Assembly (NCBI RefSeq): GCF_000174755.1 | Contig: NZ_ACLQ01000024.1 | Coordinates: 53,409-117,408, forward strand | Source of the DNA: Capnocytophaga gingivalis ATCC 33624 | GTDB lineage: Bacteria > Bacteroidota > Bacteroidia > Flavobacteriales > Flavobacteriaceae | DNA length: 64,000 nt | Direction of reading: 5' to 3' | Shown here: piece by piece, positions 1 through 7,879 of the stretch | How the letters are laid out: the number at the start of each line of letters is the position of its first letter | How positions within the stretch are numbered: position 1 is the stretch's first letter | Notes under the pieces: model-generated | The model's database searches: none | What the model was told of the DNA's origin: nothing | What the model saw: the letters and a program-made list of their open reading frames with translations, nothing else | Made by a program: the position numbers and the translations under genes

Positions 1-419
1 ATATTTATATAGGAGAGGAGCTACAAAAAGACATAGATGCAGCTACCTTTCAGTACATAACGGGTTATTTCTATAAGGATAAAAATCACGTATATTACTA
101 TGACAGATGGAGAGGGAAAGAAGCACATTTCTTGATTGTAGAGGGGTATGATATAGCCACCCTCAGGGGAGATCCTAATGGGTTTATGATGGATAAGGAT
201 TATTACTATTATGGCACTACAAGGCTTTTTAAAAATAAAAATGTAGAGCTTTTGGCGGTCTATACAGGCTACCGTCAATGGTGCAGTCGTGATAATACCC
301 CCACTACAGACTATTGTCTCTTTAAGAATGCTGAGGGATATTGGCTTTTCGAGTTCGGTAACGAAAATATAATTTGCTTCTTGGGTAAAAAACTAAAAAT
401 GAGAAAATTGGTAAATTAA
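1..419 (+). CDS. DKNYY-repeat protein, C-terminal part (runs off the left edge)
   Basis: The reading frame is open from base 3 to the TAA at 417-419, so this is the 3' end of a gene that begins outside the window. Visible units include KDKNHVYYYD and MDKDYYYYGTTRLF, which match the DKNYY family of bacterial repeat proteins of unknown function. The C-terminal segment (TTRLFKNKNVELLAVYTGY, then LFKNAEGYWL) is shared with the complete paralogs at 1730-3448, 3499-5202 and 5236-6852. A 7-bp repeat array starts right after the stop codon and leads into the next gene, so it is probably the upstream member of the same operon. Export signal and full length cannot be seen. Confidence 0.85.
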   Translation, partial: IYIGEELQKDIDAATFQYITGYFYKDKNHVYYYDRWRGKEAHFLIVEGYDIATLRGDPNGFMMDKDYYYYGTTRLFKNKNVELLAVYTGYRQWCSRDNTPTTDYCLFKNAEGYWLFEFGNENIICFLGKKLKMRKLVN

Positions 420-470
420 CAAATGATCAACTCAAAACTCAAAACTCAAAACTTAAAACTCAAAACTATC
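420..470 (+). repeat. 7-bp repeat array (AACTCAA)n, copy 1
   Basis: About six units of AACTCAA, one mutated to AACTTAA, fill the whole gap between the upstream stop and the ATG at 471. No TAnnTTTG promoter is visible inside, so this is more likely an A-rich untranslated spacer within an operon than a promoter. Confidence 0.85.
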
Positions 471-1643
471 ATGAACCGTCTTTTACTTTGTACTTTGTTA
501 GTGGTCGCTTGCAAGCAAAAACCTGCGGAACAAAAAGATTCCTCAGAGGGTTTGACAACTCATATAGTGTCCATAACTGACCCGGATGATTATCAGGTCT
601 ATTTCTCTGACCAATATGGTAATAGCTATAGTGAAAAATATATAGTTTATGAAGATTATGTACTCTATCAGGGGAAGAAAGCTACCCTGCGCCTTAGCCC
701 TGATATGGCTACTTTCAAGGGGAAAGGAGACGGGTTTGCTATGGACAAAAATGGCATCTATTACCGTGGCTATTTCTTCCCAATGGATACCACAGGCTTT
801 AAAATAGTTGGGGTAAAGGATATTCCTCTAAGTGAGGAAAATACTCCTATTTGGAAAACCAATAAGAAAGTATTCTTTGGCACGCAACCTATGGAGGTAG
901 CCCATCCCAAATCCTTTGAAATGGCGTATGATTATTATACTCCATGCTATTATTTCAAGGACAAGGAGTTTCTGTATTTCTGTGAGAAAAAGATAGAAGG
1001 TTCTGATAGCCAATATATAAGATTATCTGGTATTACCTATGCAGTAGCAGATAAAAACCATACTTATTATAAGGATAAAATTCTCACTTATAAGGGAGAG
1101 CCTGTAGAACTCTTGACAGAGGATTTTTTCAAAACCTCTCGGCATGTACTTGCTTTAATATTGGACGTTGGGGGAGATGATGCTCCTTATTGGAAGGAAG
1201 TATCCTATATGGATGTTGCCACCCTTAAGGGACTTTCTATTGATAGCCTTTCAGGCGCTTCTTCAGGTTATCTTATGGATAAAAACCATGTGTTCTTTAG
1301 GGAAAAAGTACTCCCTATCAAAAAAAGAGATTTTGACAAGATTCAAACTTTTGGAGCCTATTCTTATATCTCCGATGGTAAGACTATTTATCACAGGAGT
1401 GACCCTACGCCCTACGATGCTCATACTTTTGGGATAGTGCCAGAGTACGCTGGAGACCTTGTTTATGACAAAAATGGTATTTACAAAAATGGAGAAAAAC
1501 TCCCTTTCAAATATACCACTCCGCCTGTATGGGGCAAAAATGCTTTCTTAGAAGGCGAGAAGGTTATCTACCAGCAACAAATCTATGATATCAGTGACCA
1601 ATGGCAATTGATGACCGATGAACCAACAACTAACGACAAGTGA
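471..1643 (+). CDS. DKNYY-repeat lipoprotein, short form
   Basis: 390 aa. A lipoprotein signal peptide is visible: MNRLLLCTLLVVAC, with the lipobox Cys at residue 14, so the product is predicted to be lipid-anchored in the envelope. The start at 471 is preferred over the in-frame ATG at 423, because translation from 423 would read the 7-bp repeats as coding and bury the signal peptide. The mature part contains DKNYY units such as MDKNGIYYRGYF, FKDKEFLYFCEKK and VADKNHTYYKDK. It lacks the final DKDYWYDGTTRLF module of the longer paralogs, so it is either a natural short form or has lost its 3' end. The function of the family is unknown. Confidence 0.88.
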   Translation: MNRLLLCTLLVVACKQKPAEQKDSSEGLTTHIVSITDPDDYQVYFSDQYGNSYSEKYIVYEDYVLYQGKKATLRLSPDMATFKGKGDGFAMDKNGIYYRGYFFPMDTTGFKIVGVKDIPLSEENTPIWKTNKKVFFGTQPMEVAHPKSFEMAYDYYTPCYYFKDKEFLYFCEKKIEGSDSQYIRLSGITYAVADKNHTYYKDKILTYKGEPVELLTEDFFKTSRHVLALILDVGGDDAPYWKEVSYMDVATLKGLSIDSLSGASSGYLMDKNHVFFREKVLPIKKRDFDKIQTFGAYSYISDGKTIYHRSDPTPYDAHTFGIVPEYAGDLVYDKNGIYKNGEKLPFKYTTPPVWGKNAFLEGEKVIYQQQIYDISDQWQLMTDEPTTNDK

Positions 1644-1678
1644 CTAATGACTACTTACTTGTCATTATCTAAAACCCT

Positions 1679-1728
1679 ATAACTCAAAACTCAAAATTCA
1701 AAACTCAAAACTCAAAACTCAAAACTCT
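1679..1728 (+). repeat. 7-bp repeat array (AACTCAA)n, copy 2
   Basis: About six units, one carrying a C-to-T change (AATTCAA), end five bases before the ATG at 1730. Together with 1644-1678, which holds only a short ACTAATG-like stretch, they make up the gap between two DKNYY genes. Confidence 0.85.
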
Positions 1729-1729
1729 T

Positions 1730-3448
1730 ATGAATCGTCTCTTACTTTGTACTTTGTTACTCGTTGCTTGCAAGCAAAAACCTGTAGAGCAACTCCCTAC
1801 TACTACCAATGAGAAGGCAGTGGTACAAGATACTATAGCTGTATCTGATATTCATCGCACGGATTCCCTATGGCATTCCTTTTGGGAATACAAGCGTCCC
1901 TATGTGGAGGGCTATATCATCAATAGGGATTATGTCATCTACCAAGAAAAAAATACCCGCAAGATCATAAAACCTGATATGGCGAGCTTTGCAATCCTCA
2001 ATGTATCGGGATCGGCAGCTGACATAATCCTGATTTTTGCCAAAGACAAAAATGGGATCTATTACCAAGGGGATTTTATAAAGATAGATACCACAGGCTT
2101 TAGAGTAGTGGGCGTTATAAGCCATCATGACAAGCCGTCTGACTATTGGGAAGAACCTATTTGGCGAACTTATAAGCAGGCTTTTAGGGGAACAAAACCG
2201 ATTGCTATCTCCGATCCTGCGACCTTTGAGTCGGTTTCCACTTGTTATTTCAAGGACAAAAACTATCTATACTATTATGACCGAAAGGTGGAGGGAGCTG
2301 ATGTGGCTACCCTTCAGAAGGAACGGGCAGATGAGGAATTTGTCTCCGACAAGGACAATACCTATTACCGAGGGAAGCCCTTTATCTACAAAGGAGAGCG
2401 GGTACAGCAGGTATCGAATAATATATACAAAACCACTACCCATGTATTGCGCTATAATGGAGGAGATGATGATAAGGAAAAGGAGAAGGCGAAGGATTAT
2501 TTTGTGGAACTCCCTGATTATTTTGATATTCCTACCTTACGAAGGCTGAATGATTACTATTTGATAGATAAAAACCACCTCTATTATGATGAAAATAGCT
2601 ATCCATTAGAAAATAAAGATCTTAGAGTGCCCATACCCAAGGAGAATTTGAGTAAAATAAAGTTGTTTGAGGTTTTGGTCACCGATGGAAACAAGCTTTA
2701 CAATAGAAAAGAGCCACTCTCTGACTATGATGCGGCTACTTTTGGGGTTGTTCCAGGGCATTATTACTATCAGTATGACAAGAATGGGATATATAATTGG
2801 CGTGAAAAGCTGCCTTTCCACTATACAAACCGCCCTGAGTATGGGAAAAACTTTTTCTATATGGATAATCAGAGCCTATTTGTCTATGAGGATCAGGCTT
2901 ATTATAAAACTTACAACGATAGCCTCTATGTACCTCACCTCACCCCTCGGCAGTTGGCGTTGCTCAAAGAAGGAAACACACCCCTAAGGGAATTATTCCC
3001 TTCTCAAGACGATAAGCAAAAGAATAAAGAAATAGACACCACAGGCTTTGAGGAGCTTTCCTATTTCTTTTGGAGGCATAACGGACAGATTTATCATTTG
3101 ATTTATAAGGAGTGGTATGATAGTGACCAACATGATTGGAAGAGCGAACGTAGATATGTAGTAGTAAAGGGTTATGACAATGCTTCTCTAAGGGTAGTAC
3201 CCAATGGTTTCTTAGCCGATAAAGATTATTGGTATGATGGTACTACAAGGCTGTTCCCAAGCAAGGACGTGGAGCTTTTGGCTATCTATGAGGGCTATGA
3301 GAAAGGCTGGGGTATGGATCCCGCCCCTAGTCCTAATTTCTATCTCTTTAAGAATGCCCAGGGGTATTGGTTGGCCGAATTAAGCGGAGAGGGGGCAATG
3401 TGTCCATTGACCAATGAGCAAGCCAATAAATTATTAAACCAACAATAG
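1730..3448 (+). CDS. DKNYY-repeat lipoprotein, long form A
   Basis: 572 aa. Signal peptide MNRLLLCTLLLVAC with the lipobox Cys at residue 14, followed by a Thr-rich linker (TTTNEK). DKNYY units run through the protein: FAKDKNGIYYQGDF, FKDKNYLYYYDRKVEGAD, VSDKDNTYYRGKPF, LIDKNHLYYDENSYPL, YDKNGIYNWREKLPF and a terminal LADKDYWYDGTTRLF followed by LFKNAQGYWLAEL. It is nearly identical over most of its length to the next gene at 3499-5202, which points to a recent duplication. The repeated Asp-Lys-Asn-aromatic units suggest a beta-rich surface protein, but no ligand or activity is known. Confidence 0.9.
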   Translation: MNRLLLCTLLLVACKQKPVEQLPTTTNEKAVVQDTIAVSDIHRTDSLWHSFWEYKRPYVEGYIINRDYVIYQEKNTRKIIKPDMASFAILNVSGSAADIILIFAKDKNGIYYQGDFIKIDTTGFRVVGVISHHDKPSDYWEEPIWRTYKQAFRGTKPIAISDPATFESVSTCYFKDKNYLYYYDRKVEGADVATLQKERADEEFVSDKDNTYYRGKPFIYKGERVQQVSNNIYKTTTHVLRYNGGDDDKEKEKAKDYFVELPDYFDIPTLRRLNDYYLIDKNHLYYDENSYPLENKDLRVPIPKENLSKIKLFEVLVTDGNKLYNRKEPLSDYDAATFGVVPGHYYYQYDKNGIYNWREKLPFHYTNRPEYGKNFFYMDNQSLFVYEDQAYYKTYNDSLYVPHLTPRQLALLKEGNTPLRELFPSQDDKQKNKEIDTTGFEELSYFFWRHNGQIYHLIYKEWYDSDQHDWKSERRYVVVKGYDNASLRVVPNGFLADKDYWYDGTTRLFPSKDVELLAIYEGYEKGWGMDPAPSPNFYLFKNAQGYWLAELSGEGAMCPLTNEQANKLLNQQ

Positions 3449-3495
3449 CAACTCAAAATTCAAAATTCAAAACTCAAAACTCAAAACTCAAAACT
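3449..3495 (+). repeat. 7-bp repeat array (AACTCAA)n, copy 3
   Basis: Starts directly after the TAG stop of the upstream gene and ends four bases before the ATG at 3499. It contains two AATTCAA variant units. The whole intergenic gap is repeat. Confidence 0.85.
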
Positions 3496-3498
3496 ATC

Positions 3499-5202
3499 AT
3501 GAACCGTCTCTTACTTCTTACGTTATTACTCGTTGCTTGCAAGCAAAAACCTGTAGAGCAACTCCCTACTACTACTACTACCAATGAGAAGGCTGTGGAA
3601 CAAGATACCATACTTGTATCCGATATCCATCGTACAGATTCCCATTCCCTATGGATTTGGGAATATAAGCACCCCTATGTGGAGGGCTATATCATCAATC
3701 AGGATTATGTCATCTACCAAGAAGAAAATACCCGCAAGATCATAAAACCTGATATGGCGAGCTTTGCAATCCTTGGATCGGGATTAGCCAAAGACAAAAA
3801 TGGGATCTATTACCAAGGGGATTTTATAAAGATTGATACCACAGGCTTTAGAGTAGTGGACGTTATAAGGGATAAGCAGTCTGACTATAGGGAAGAACTC
3901 ATTTGGCGAACTTATAAGCAGGCTTTTAGGGGAACAAAACCGATCAATATCTCCGATCCTGCGACCTTTGAGTCGGTTTCCACTTGTTATTTCAAGGACA
4001 AAAACTACCTATACTATTATGACCGAAAGGTAGAGGGGGCTGATGTGGCTACTCTTCAGAAGGATTTGGCAAATGGGGAATTTGTCTCCGACAAGAACAA
4101 CACCTATTACCAAGGAAAACCCTTTATCTACAAAGGGGAGCGGGTACAGCAGGTATCGAATCTTATATACAAAACCACTACCCATGTATTGCGTTACAAT
4201 GGAGGATATGATGATGAGGAAAAGGCGGAGGATTATTTTGTAGAACTCCCTGATTATTTTGATATTCCTACCTTACGAAGGCTGAATGATCGCTATTTGA
4301 TAGATAAAAACCACCTCTATTATGATGAAAGTAGCTATCCGTTAGAGGACAAAGACCTTAGAGTGCCTATTCCCAAGGAGAATTTGAGTAAAATAAAGTT
4401 GTTTAAAGTTTTTGTAACTGATAGGGACAAGCTCTACAGAGGGAAAGAGCCACTCTCTGGCTATGATGCGGCTACTTTTGGGGTTGTTCCAGGGCATTAT
4501 TACTATCAGTATGACAAGAATGGGGTGTATAATTGGGACTATAAACTACCTTTTCGCTATACAAACCGCCCTGAGTATGGGAAAAACTTTTTCTATATGG
4601 GTAATCAGAGCTTATTTATCTATGAGGATCAGGCTTATTATAAGACTTTTTACGATAGCCTCTATGTACCTCACCTCACCCCTCGGCAGTTGGCGTTGCT
4701 CAAAGAAGGAAACACACGCCTAAGAGAATTATTCCCTTCCCAAGACGATAAGCAAAAGAATAAAGAAATAGATACCACTGGTTTTGAGCAGCTTTCCTAT
4801 TCTTCTTCGAGGCATAATCCTTTTTGGAGGCATAACGGACAGATTTATCATTTGATCGAGGGGTGGTATGATAATGACCAACATAAATGGAGGAGGAGCG
4901 AACGCCGATATGTAGTAGTAAAAGGCTATGACAATGCCTCGCTAAAAGCAGTTCCCGAAGGTTTCTTAGCCGATAAAAATTATTGGTATGATGGCACTAC
5001 AAGGCTGTTCCAAAACAAGGACGTAGAACTTCTGGCTATCATTGTGGGCCGTCGAGGAGGTTGTCGTGTGGATTCCGCTCCAGGTACTAATCTCTATCTC
5101 TTTAAGAATGCTGAGGGCTATTGGCTGGCCGAATTAGGTCGCGAAGGGGTAATGAGTCCATTAACCAATGAGCAAGTCAGTAAATTATTAAACCGACAAT
5201 AG
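3499..5202 (+). CDS. DKNYY-repeat lipoprotein, long form B
   Basis: 567 aa, a close paralog of the gene at 1730-3448 with the same signal peptide (Cys at residue 14) and the same order of DKNYY units. Differences are concentrated in small insertions: an extra TTT codon run in the linker, loss of a short segment before AKDKNGIYYQGD, and a charged extra loop (YSSSRHNPFWRHNG) near residue 430. The last module DKNYWYDGTTRLFQNKDVELLA is present. The mosaic of identical and divergent patches fits gene conversion between the two copies, although this is an inference from reading the two proteins side by side. Confidence 0.9.
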   Translation: MNRLLLLTLLLVACKQKPVEQLPTTTTTNEKAVEQDTILVSDIHRTDSHSLWIWEYKHPYVEGYIINQDYVIYQEENTRKIIKPDMASFAILGSGLAKDKNGIYYQGDFIKIDTTGFRVVDVIRDKQSDYREELIWRTYKQAFRGTKPINISDPATFESVSTCYFKDKNYLYYYDRKVEGADVATLQKDLANGEFVSDKNNTYYQGKPFIYKGERVQQVSNLIYKTTTHVLRYNGGYDDEEKAEDYFVELPDYFDIPTLRRLNDRYLIDKNHLYYDESSYPLEDKDLRVPIPKENLSKIKLFKVFVTDRDKLYRGKEPLSGYDAATFGVVPGHYYYQYDKNGVYNWDYKLPFRYTNRPEYGKNFFYMGNQSLFIYEDQAYYKTFYDSLYVPHLTPRQLALLKEGNTRLRELFPSQDDKQKNKEIDTTGFEQLSYSSSRHNPFWRHNGQIYHLIEGWYDNDQHKWRRSERRYVVVKGYDNASLKAVPEGFLADKNYWYDGTTRLFQNKDVELLAIIVGRRGGCRVDSAPGTNLYLFKNAEGYWLAELGREGVMSPLTNEQVSKLLNRQ

Positions 5203-5233
5203 CAACTCAAAACTCAAAACTCAAAACTCAAAA
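5203..5233 (+). repeat. 7-bp repeat array (AACTCAA)n, copy 4
   Basis: About four perfect units lie between the TAG at 5200-5202 and the ATG at 5236. It is the shortest array of the series. Confidence 0.85.
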
Positions 5234-5235
5234 CT

Positions 5236-6852
5236 ATGATAAAGGTAGTCTATATTATCCTCTTTTGTATAGGGATATATCCAACAGTGGCTCAAGAGGA
5301 TACGGATACAGCTTATATAAAACCTGCTCAGATACAAGAAGGGCTCAAAGCAGAGGTACAGCTTATCTATAACCAAAGGTATCTTATCAATGATAATTAT
5401 GTAATCTATCAAGAAGGAAAGTCAAGAGAAATAATCCATCCAGATATGAAGACTTTTCAATTAGATGATTGGAACAATTTTATGAGGGATAAAAATATTA
5501 TTGCCAAGGACAAAAATGGTGTCTATTTTGAAGGAAAGTTTTTTCCCTCTGATTCTGGGTGTCATTTGATTGCCATTATGGATAAGCCTATTGCTCAGGG
5601 GGAGTACTTCCCCTCAGGCAAAGATTGTATTTGGAGAACCCATCATAAAGTATATTTCAATGCAGAAGAAATCCCAGAGGCAGACCCTCATACTTTCAAA
5701 AGTATGAAATATTTTAATGATTTGTATCATAAGGATAAGAATTATCTATACTATCGTGGCAAAAGACTAGAAGGAGCCGATGTTCAGAGTATTCGTCCCT
5801 CATATTCTCTTTCAGAGGTTGTCGCTGATAAGAATAATACTTATTACAAGGGGAAAGTCTTCACCTACAAAGGGGAGAGCCTAACACAGCTCACAAGTAA
5901 TATCTTTAAAACACCTCACTATGCGCTTATATTCAAAAATAATAGGGATACTCATAAGGATGAATTTGTAGAGCTTCCTGCCTATGTGGATGTACATTCT
6001 CTTAAGGGATTATCCGAAACTTATGCGATGGATAAGAAAAATGTCTATTATGCTCAAACTTATAAGGCAGATACCTTACTTGTTCCTATCAAAAACAAAA
6101 GGAAGATACGGGTTTTTAATAAATATATCACTGATGGAGTGGATATTTTCAGAGGGCGAAATCAAAAAATAAATCTTGATGCCAAGACATTTGGAATATT
6201 AGGTGACGATTATCTATATGATAAAAAAGGGGTCTACAAAAGTCATGATGTGTCAGAGAAAATTCCTTTTGATTATAAAGCGCCTGTTAGGTTAGGAAAG
6301 AATCTATCTTATCTCAATGGAAATATTTTTTATAATAATCAAGTGTATGATAATTGGGAGGACAAAGTGTATACCCTCACTCAAGAGCAGATAGAAGAAG
6401 TCAAAAGAAGAAATATTTATCCACATCAGTTATGGGAGAAAACCTCAAAAAAATCCTATCCCCAGAGTGCAGACGAAGCTACTTTCAAATATCTATATAC
6501 AGGACAATATAATTCATTAGGAACAGATAAAAATAGAGTGTATTTTTCTGCCCAACAAAAAATAACTTTTATAGAGGGATATGATATAGCTTCTTTGAAG
6601 GCTGCTTTTGATAGATTCTTCCTAAAGGATAAGGATTATGTATATTATCTTTCTATACGGCTTATAAAGAGTGACAAAGCAGAACTTTTAGCTTCTTACC
6701 AAGGGCATCGTCATTATTGTAGTCATCCTTCTATGCCTGCCTCTGATTTCTATCTCTTCAAAAACGCTGAAGGTTATTGGTTGGTCAAGATAGGAGGCGG
6801 GGTCTTTGTTGAGTTCTTAGGAACTGAATATAACTTGCCAATAATTAATTAA
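5236..6852 (+). CDS. DKNYY-repeat secreted protein with type I signal peptide
   Basis: 538 aa. The N-terminus MIKVVYIILFCIGIYPTVAQ is a standard signal peptide (cleavage likely after TVA) without a lipobox Cys, unlike the lipoproteins upstream. The product is therefore expected to be periplasmic or secreted. DKNYY units include IAKDKNGVYFEGKFF, HKDKNYLYYRGKRLEGAD, VADKNNTYYKGKVF, AMDKKNVYYAQ, YDKKGVYKS, GTDKNRVYFSAQQK and LKDKDYVYYLSIRLI. The closing FYLFKNAEGYWLVKIGGG is shared with the window's first partial gene. It is more diverged than the two long lipoprotein copies. No known function. Confidence 0.88.
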   Translation: MIKVVYIILFCIGIYPTVAQEDTDTAYIKPAQIQEGLKAEVQLIYNQRYLINDNYVIYQEGKSREIIHPDMKTFQLDDWNNFMRDKNIIAKDKNGVYFEGKFFPSDSGCHLIAIMDKPIAQGEYFPSGKDCIWRTHHKVYFNAEEIPEADPHTFKSMKYFNDLYHKDKNYLYYRGKRLEGADVQSIRPSYSLSEVVADKNNTYYKGKVFTYKGESLTQLTSNIFKTPHYALIFKNNRDTHKDEFVELPAYVDVHSLKGLSETYAMDKKNVYYAQTYKADTLLVPIKNKRKIRVFNKYITDGVDIFRGRNQKINLDAKTFGILGDDYLYDKKGVYKSHDVSEKIPFDYKAPVRLGKNLSYLNGNIFYNNQVYDNWEDKVYTLTQEQIEEVKRRNIYPHQLWEKTSKKSYPQSADEATFKYLYTGQYNSLGTDKNRVYFSAQQKITFIEGYDIASLKAAFDRFFLKDKDYVYYLSIRLIKSDKAELLASYQGHRHYCSHPSMPASDFYLFKNAEGYWLVKIGGGVFVEFLGTEYNLPIIN

Positions 6853-6898
6853 AACTCAAAACTCAAAACTCAAAACTCAAAATTCAAAACTCAAAACT
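6851..6898 (+). repeat. 7-bp repeat array (AACTCAA)n, copy 5
   Basis: About six units with one AATTCAA variant, beginning at the stop of the upstream DKNYY gene and ending just before the ATT codon discussed for the next gene. Confidence 0.85.
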
Positions 6899-6901
6899 TT
6901 T

Positions 6902-7792
6902 ATTAAGATAGTATCAATAATCTCTCTATTGCTTTGTTTCTCCCTGCAAGCACAGCAGAAGCGCTGGCAATTGGATAGTATTCAGCAAATCCAGTTCTAT
7001 TCTGACAAAAAAGAATATGTATATAAGACCTTTCATCAGTCCTATGATCCCAAGACAAGAACGGTTACTATGATAGACGAGACAAAAGGAGAATGGGGGG
7101 ATAGGACTAAATATATCTGTGAGTATAGCCCACTGGATAGCCTGCTAAGTCAGACGGTTTATACGTACGACGAAGACATTAAGAAATGGGAGAAGCAGGA
7201 AATGATTCATTATGTATATAGAGGAGCAGAAATCCAAGAGAAAATGTATCATAAAAATGAAATAGGAGACTGGAAAATCCTTAGAACTTCTTATATTGAG
7301 AATATAGATGGGAAGCTATATCTCAAAAAGGAAGAGAATGGAGAGAAAACGCAAAAAGGTTGGGAAGTTATTACCTATGACCCTCCTAAACTGTGGCATT
7401 ATTTCTCTATGCAGGAGCTAAATCCCAAGAAAAAGGTAGCTCCTCAAGAGAAGTATAATAAGAAAGGTGAAGTCATAGAAAAGCTGTATATAGAAATGGA
7501 TAACTACAAAGATAAGCAAAAATTTTCTTATGATAACTCAGGGAATATCAGTGAAATAGAACTGTATGAGCTAAGGGATCCCAAAGTAGGATTTACAAAG
7601 GAAGAAAAAAGAGTGTATACCTATGCCCCCGATATTCTCTATGAGGAAGTTTTAGACAAATGGAAGCAAAACTATGAAAACCGGAAGCCTAAGAAAGCCA
7701 TTCTCTCTGAAAAAGTGTACCGAACCCAAAATTCTGGAGACTACAAATTTATCTACGAACATCGTTATTTCTACTCACCCATTAAGCAATGA
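6902..7792 (+). CDS. Secreted protein of unknown function; start codon appears to be ATT
   Basis: Read from ATT at 6902 the protein is 296 aa and begins with an excellent signal peptide, (M)KIVSIISLLLCFSLQA, then QQKRWQLDSI. The first conventional start in frame is TTG at 6929, which would leave only MLCFSLQA, too short for export. ATT occupies the place where the other genes of the array have ATG, four bases after the 7-bp repeats. This suggests ATG has mutated to ATT, giving weak initiation or an inactive gene. The body has Tyr/Asp-rich strands (YVYKTFHQSYDPKTRTVTM, KYNKKGEVIEKLY, FSYDNSGNISEIEL) resembling YD-type outer-surface proteins and the gene at 15374-16189. It has no DKNYY units. 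Confidence 0.65.
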   Translation: MKIVSIISLLLCFSLQAQQKRWQLDSIQQIQFYSDKKEYVYKTFHQSYDPKTRTVTMIDETKGEWGDRTKYICEYSPLDSLLSQTVYTYDEDIKKWEKQEMIHYVYRGAEIQEKMYHKNEIGDWKILRTSYIENIDGKLYLKKEENGEKTQKGWEVITYDPPKLWHYFSMQELNPKKKVAPQEKYNKKGEVIEKLYIEMDNYKDKQKFSYDNSGNISEIELYELRDPKVGFTKEEKRVYTYAPDILYEEVLDKWKQNYENRKPKKAILSEKVYRTQNSGDYKFIYEHRYFYSPIKQ

Positions 7793-7847
7793 GACAATGA
7801 GCTAATTGGTAAATTAAATTTATTTATTTTATTTCTAAATAATTTTA

Positions 7848-7855
7848 TATATTTG
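7848..7855 (+). promoter_or_regulatory. Bacteroidota -7 promoter element (TATATTTG)
   Basis: TATATTTG fits the TAnnTTTG consensus and lies 24 bases before the ATG of the TonB receptor. No clear TTTG is seen at the -33 position. Confidence 0.6.
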
Positions 7856-7879
7856 CACCCAAATATATAAATTGTTTTT

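Noticed and set aside
423..470. N-terminal extension of the first complete DKNYY gene (reading MINSKLKTQ)
   Set aside because: It is the 7-bp repeat array read as protein; starting at 471 gives a proper lipoprotein signal identical to the sister genes.
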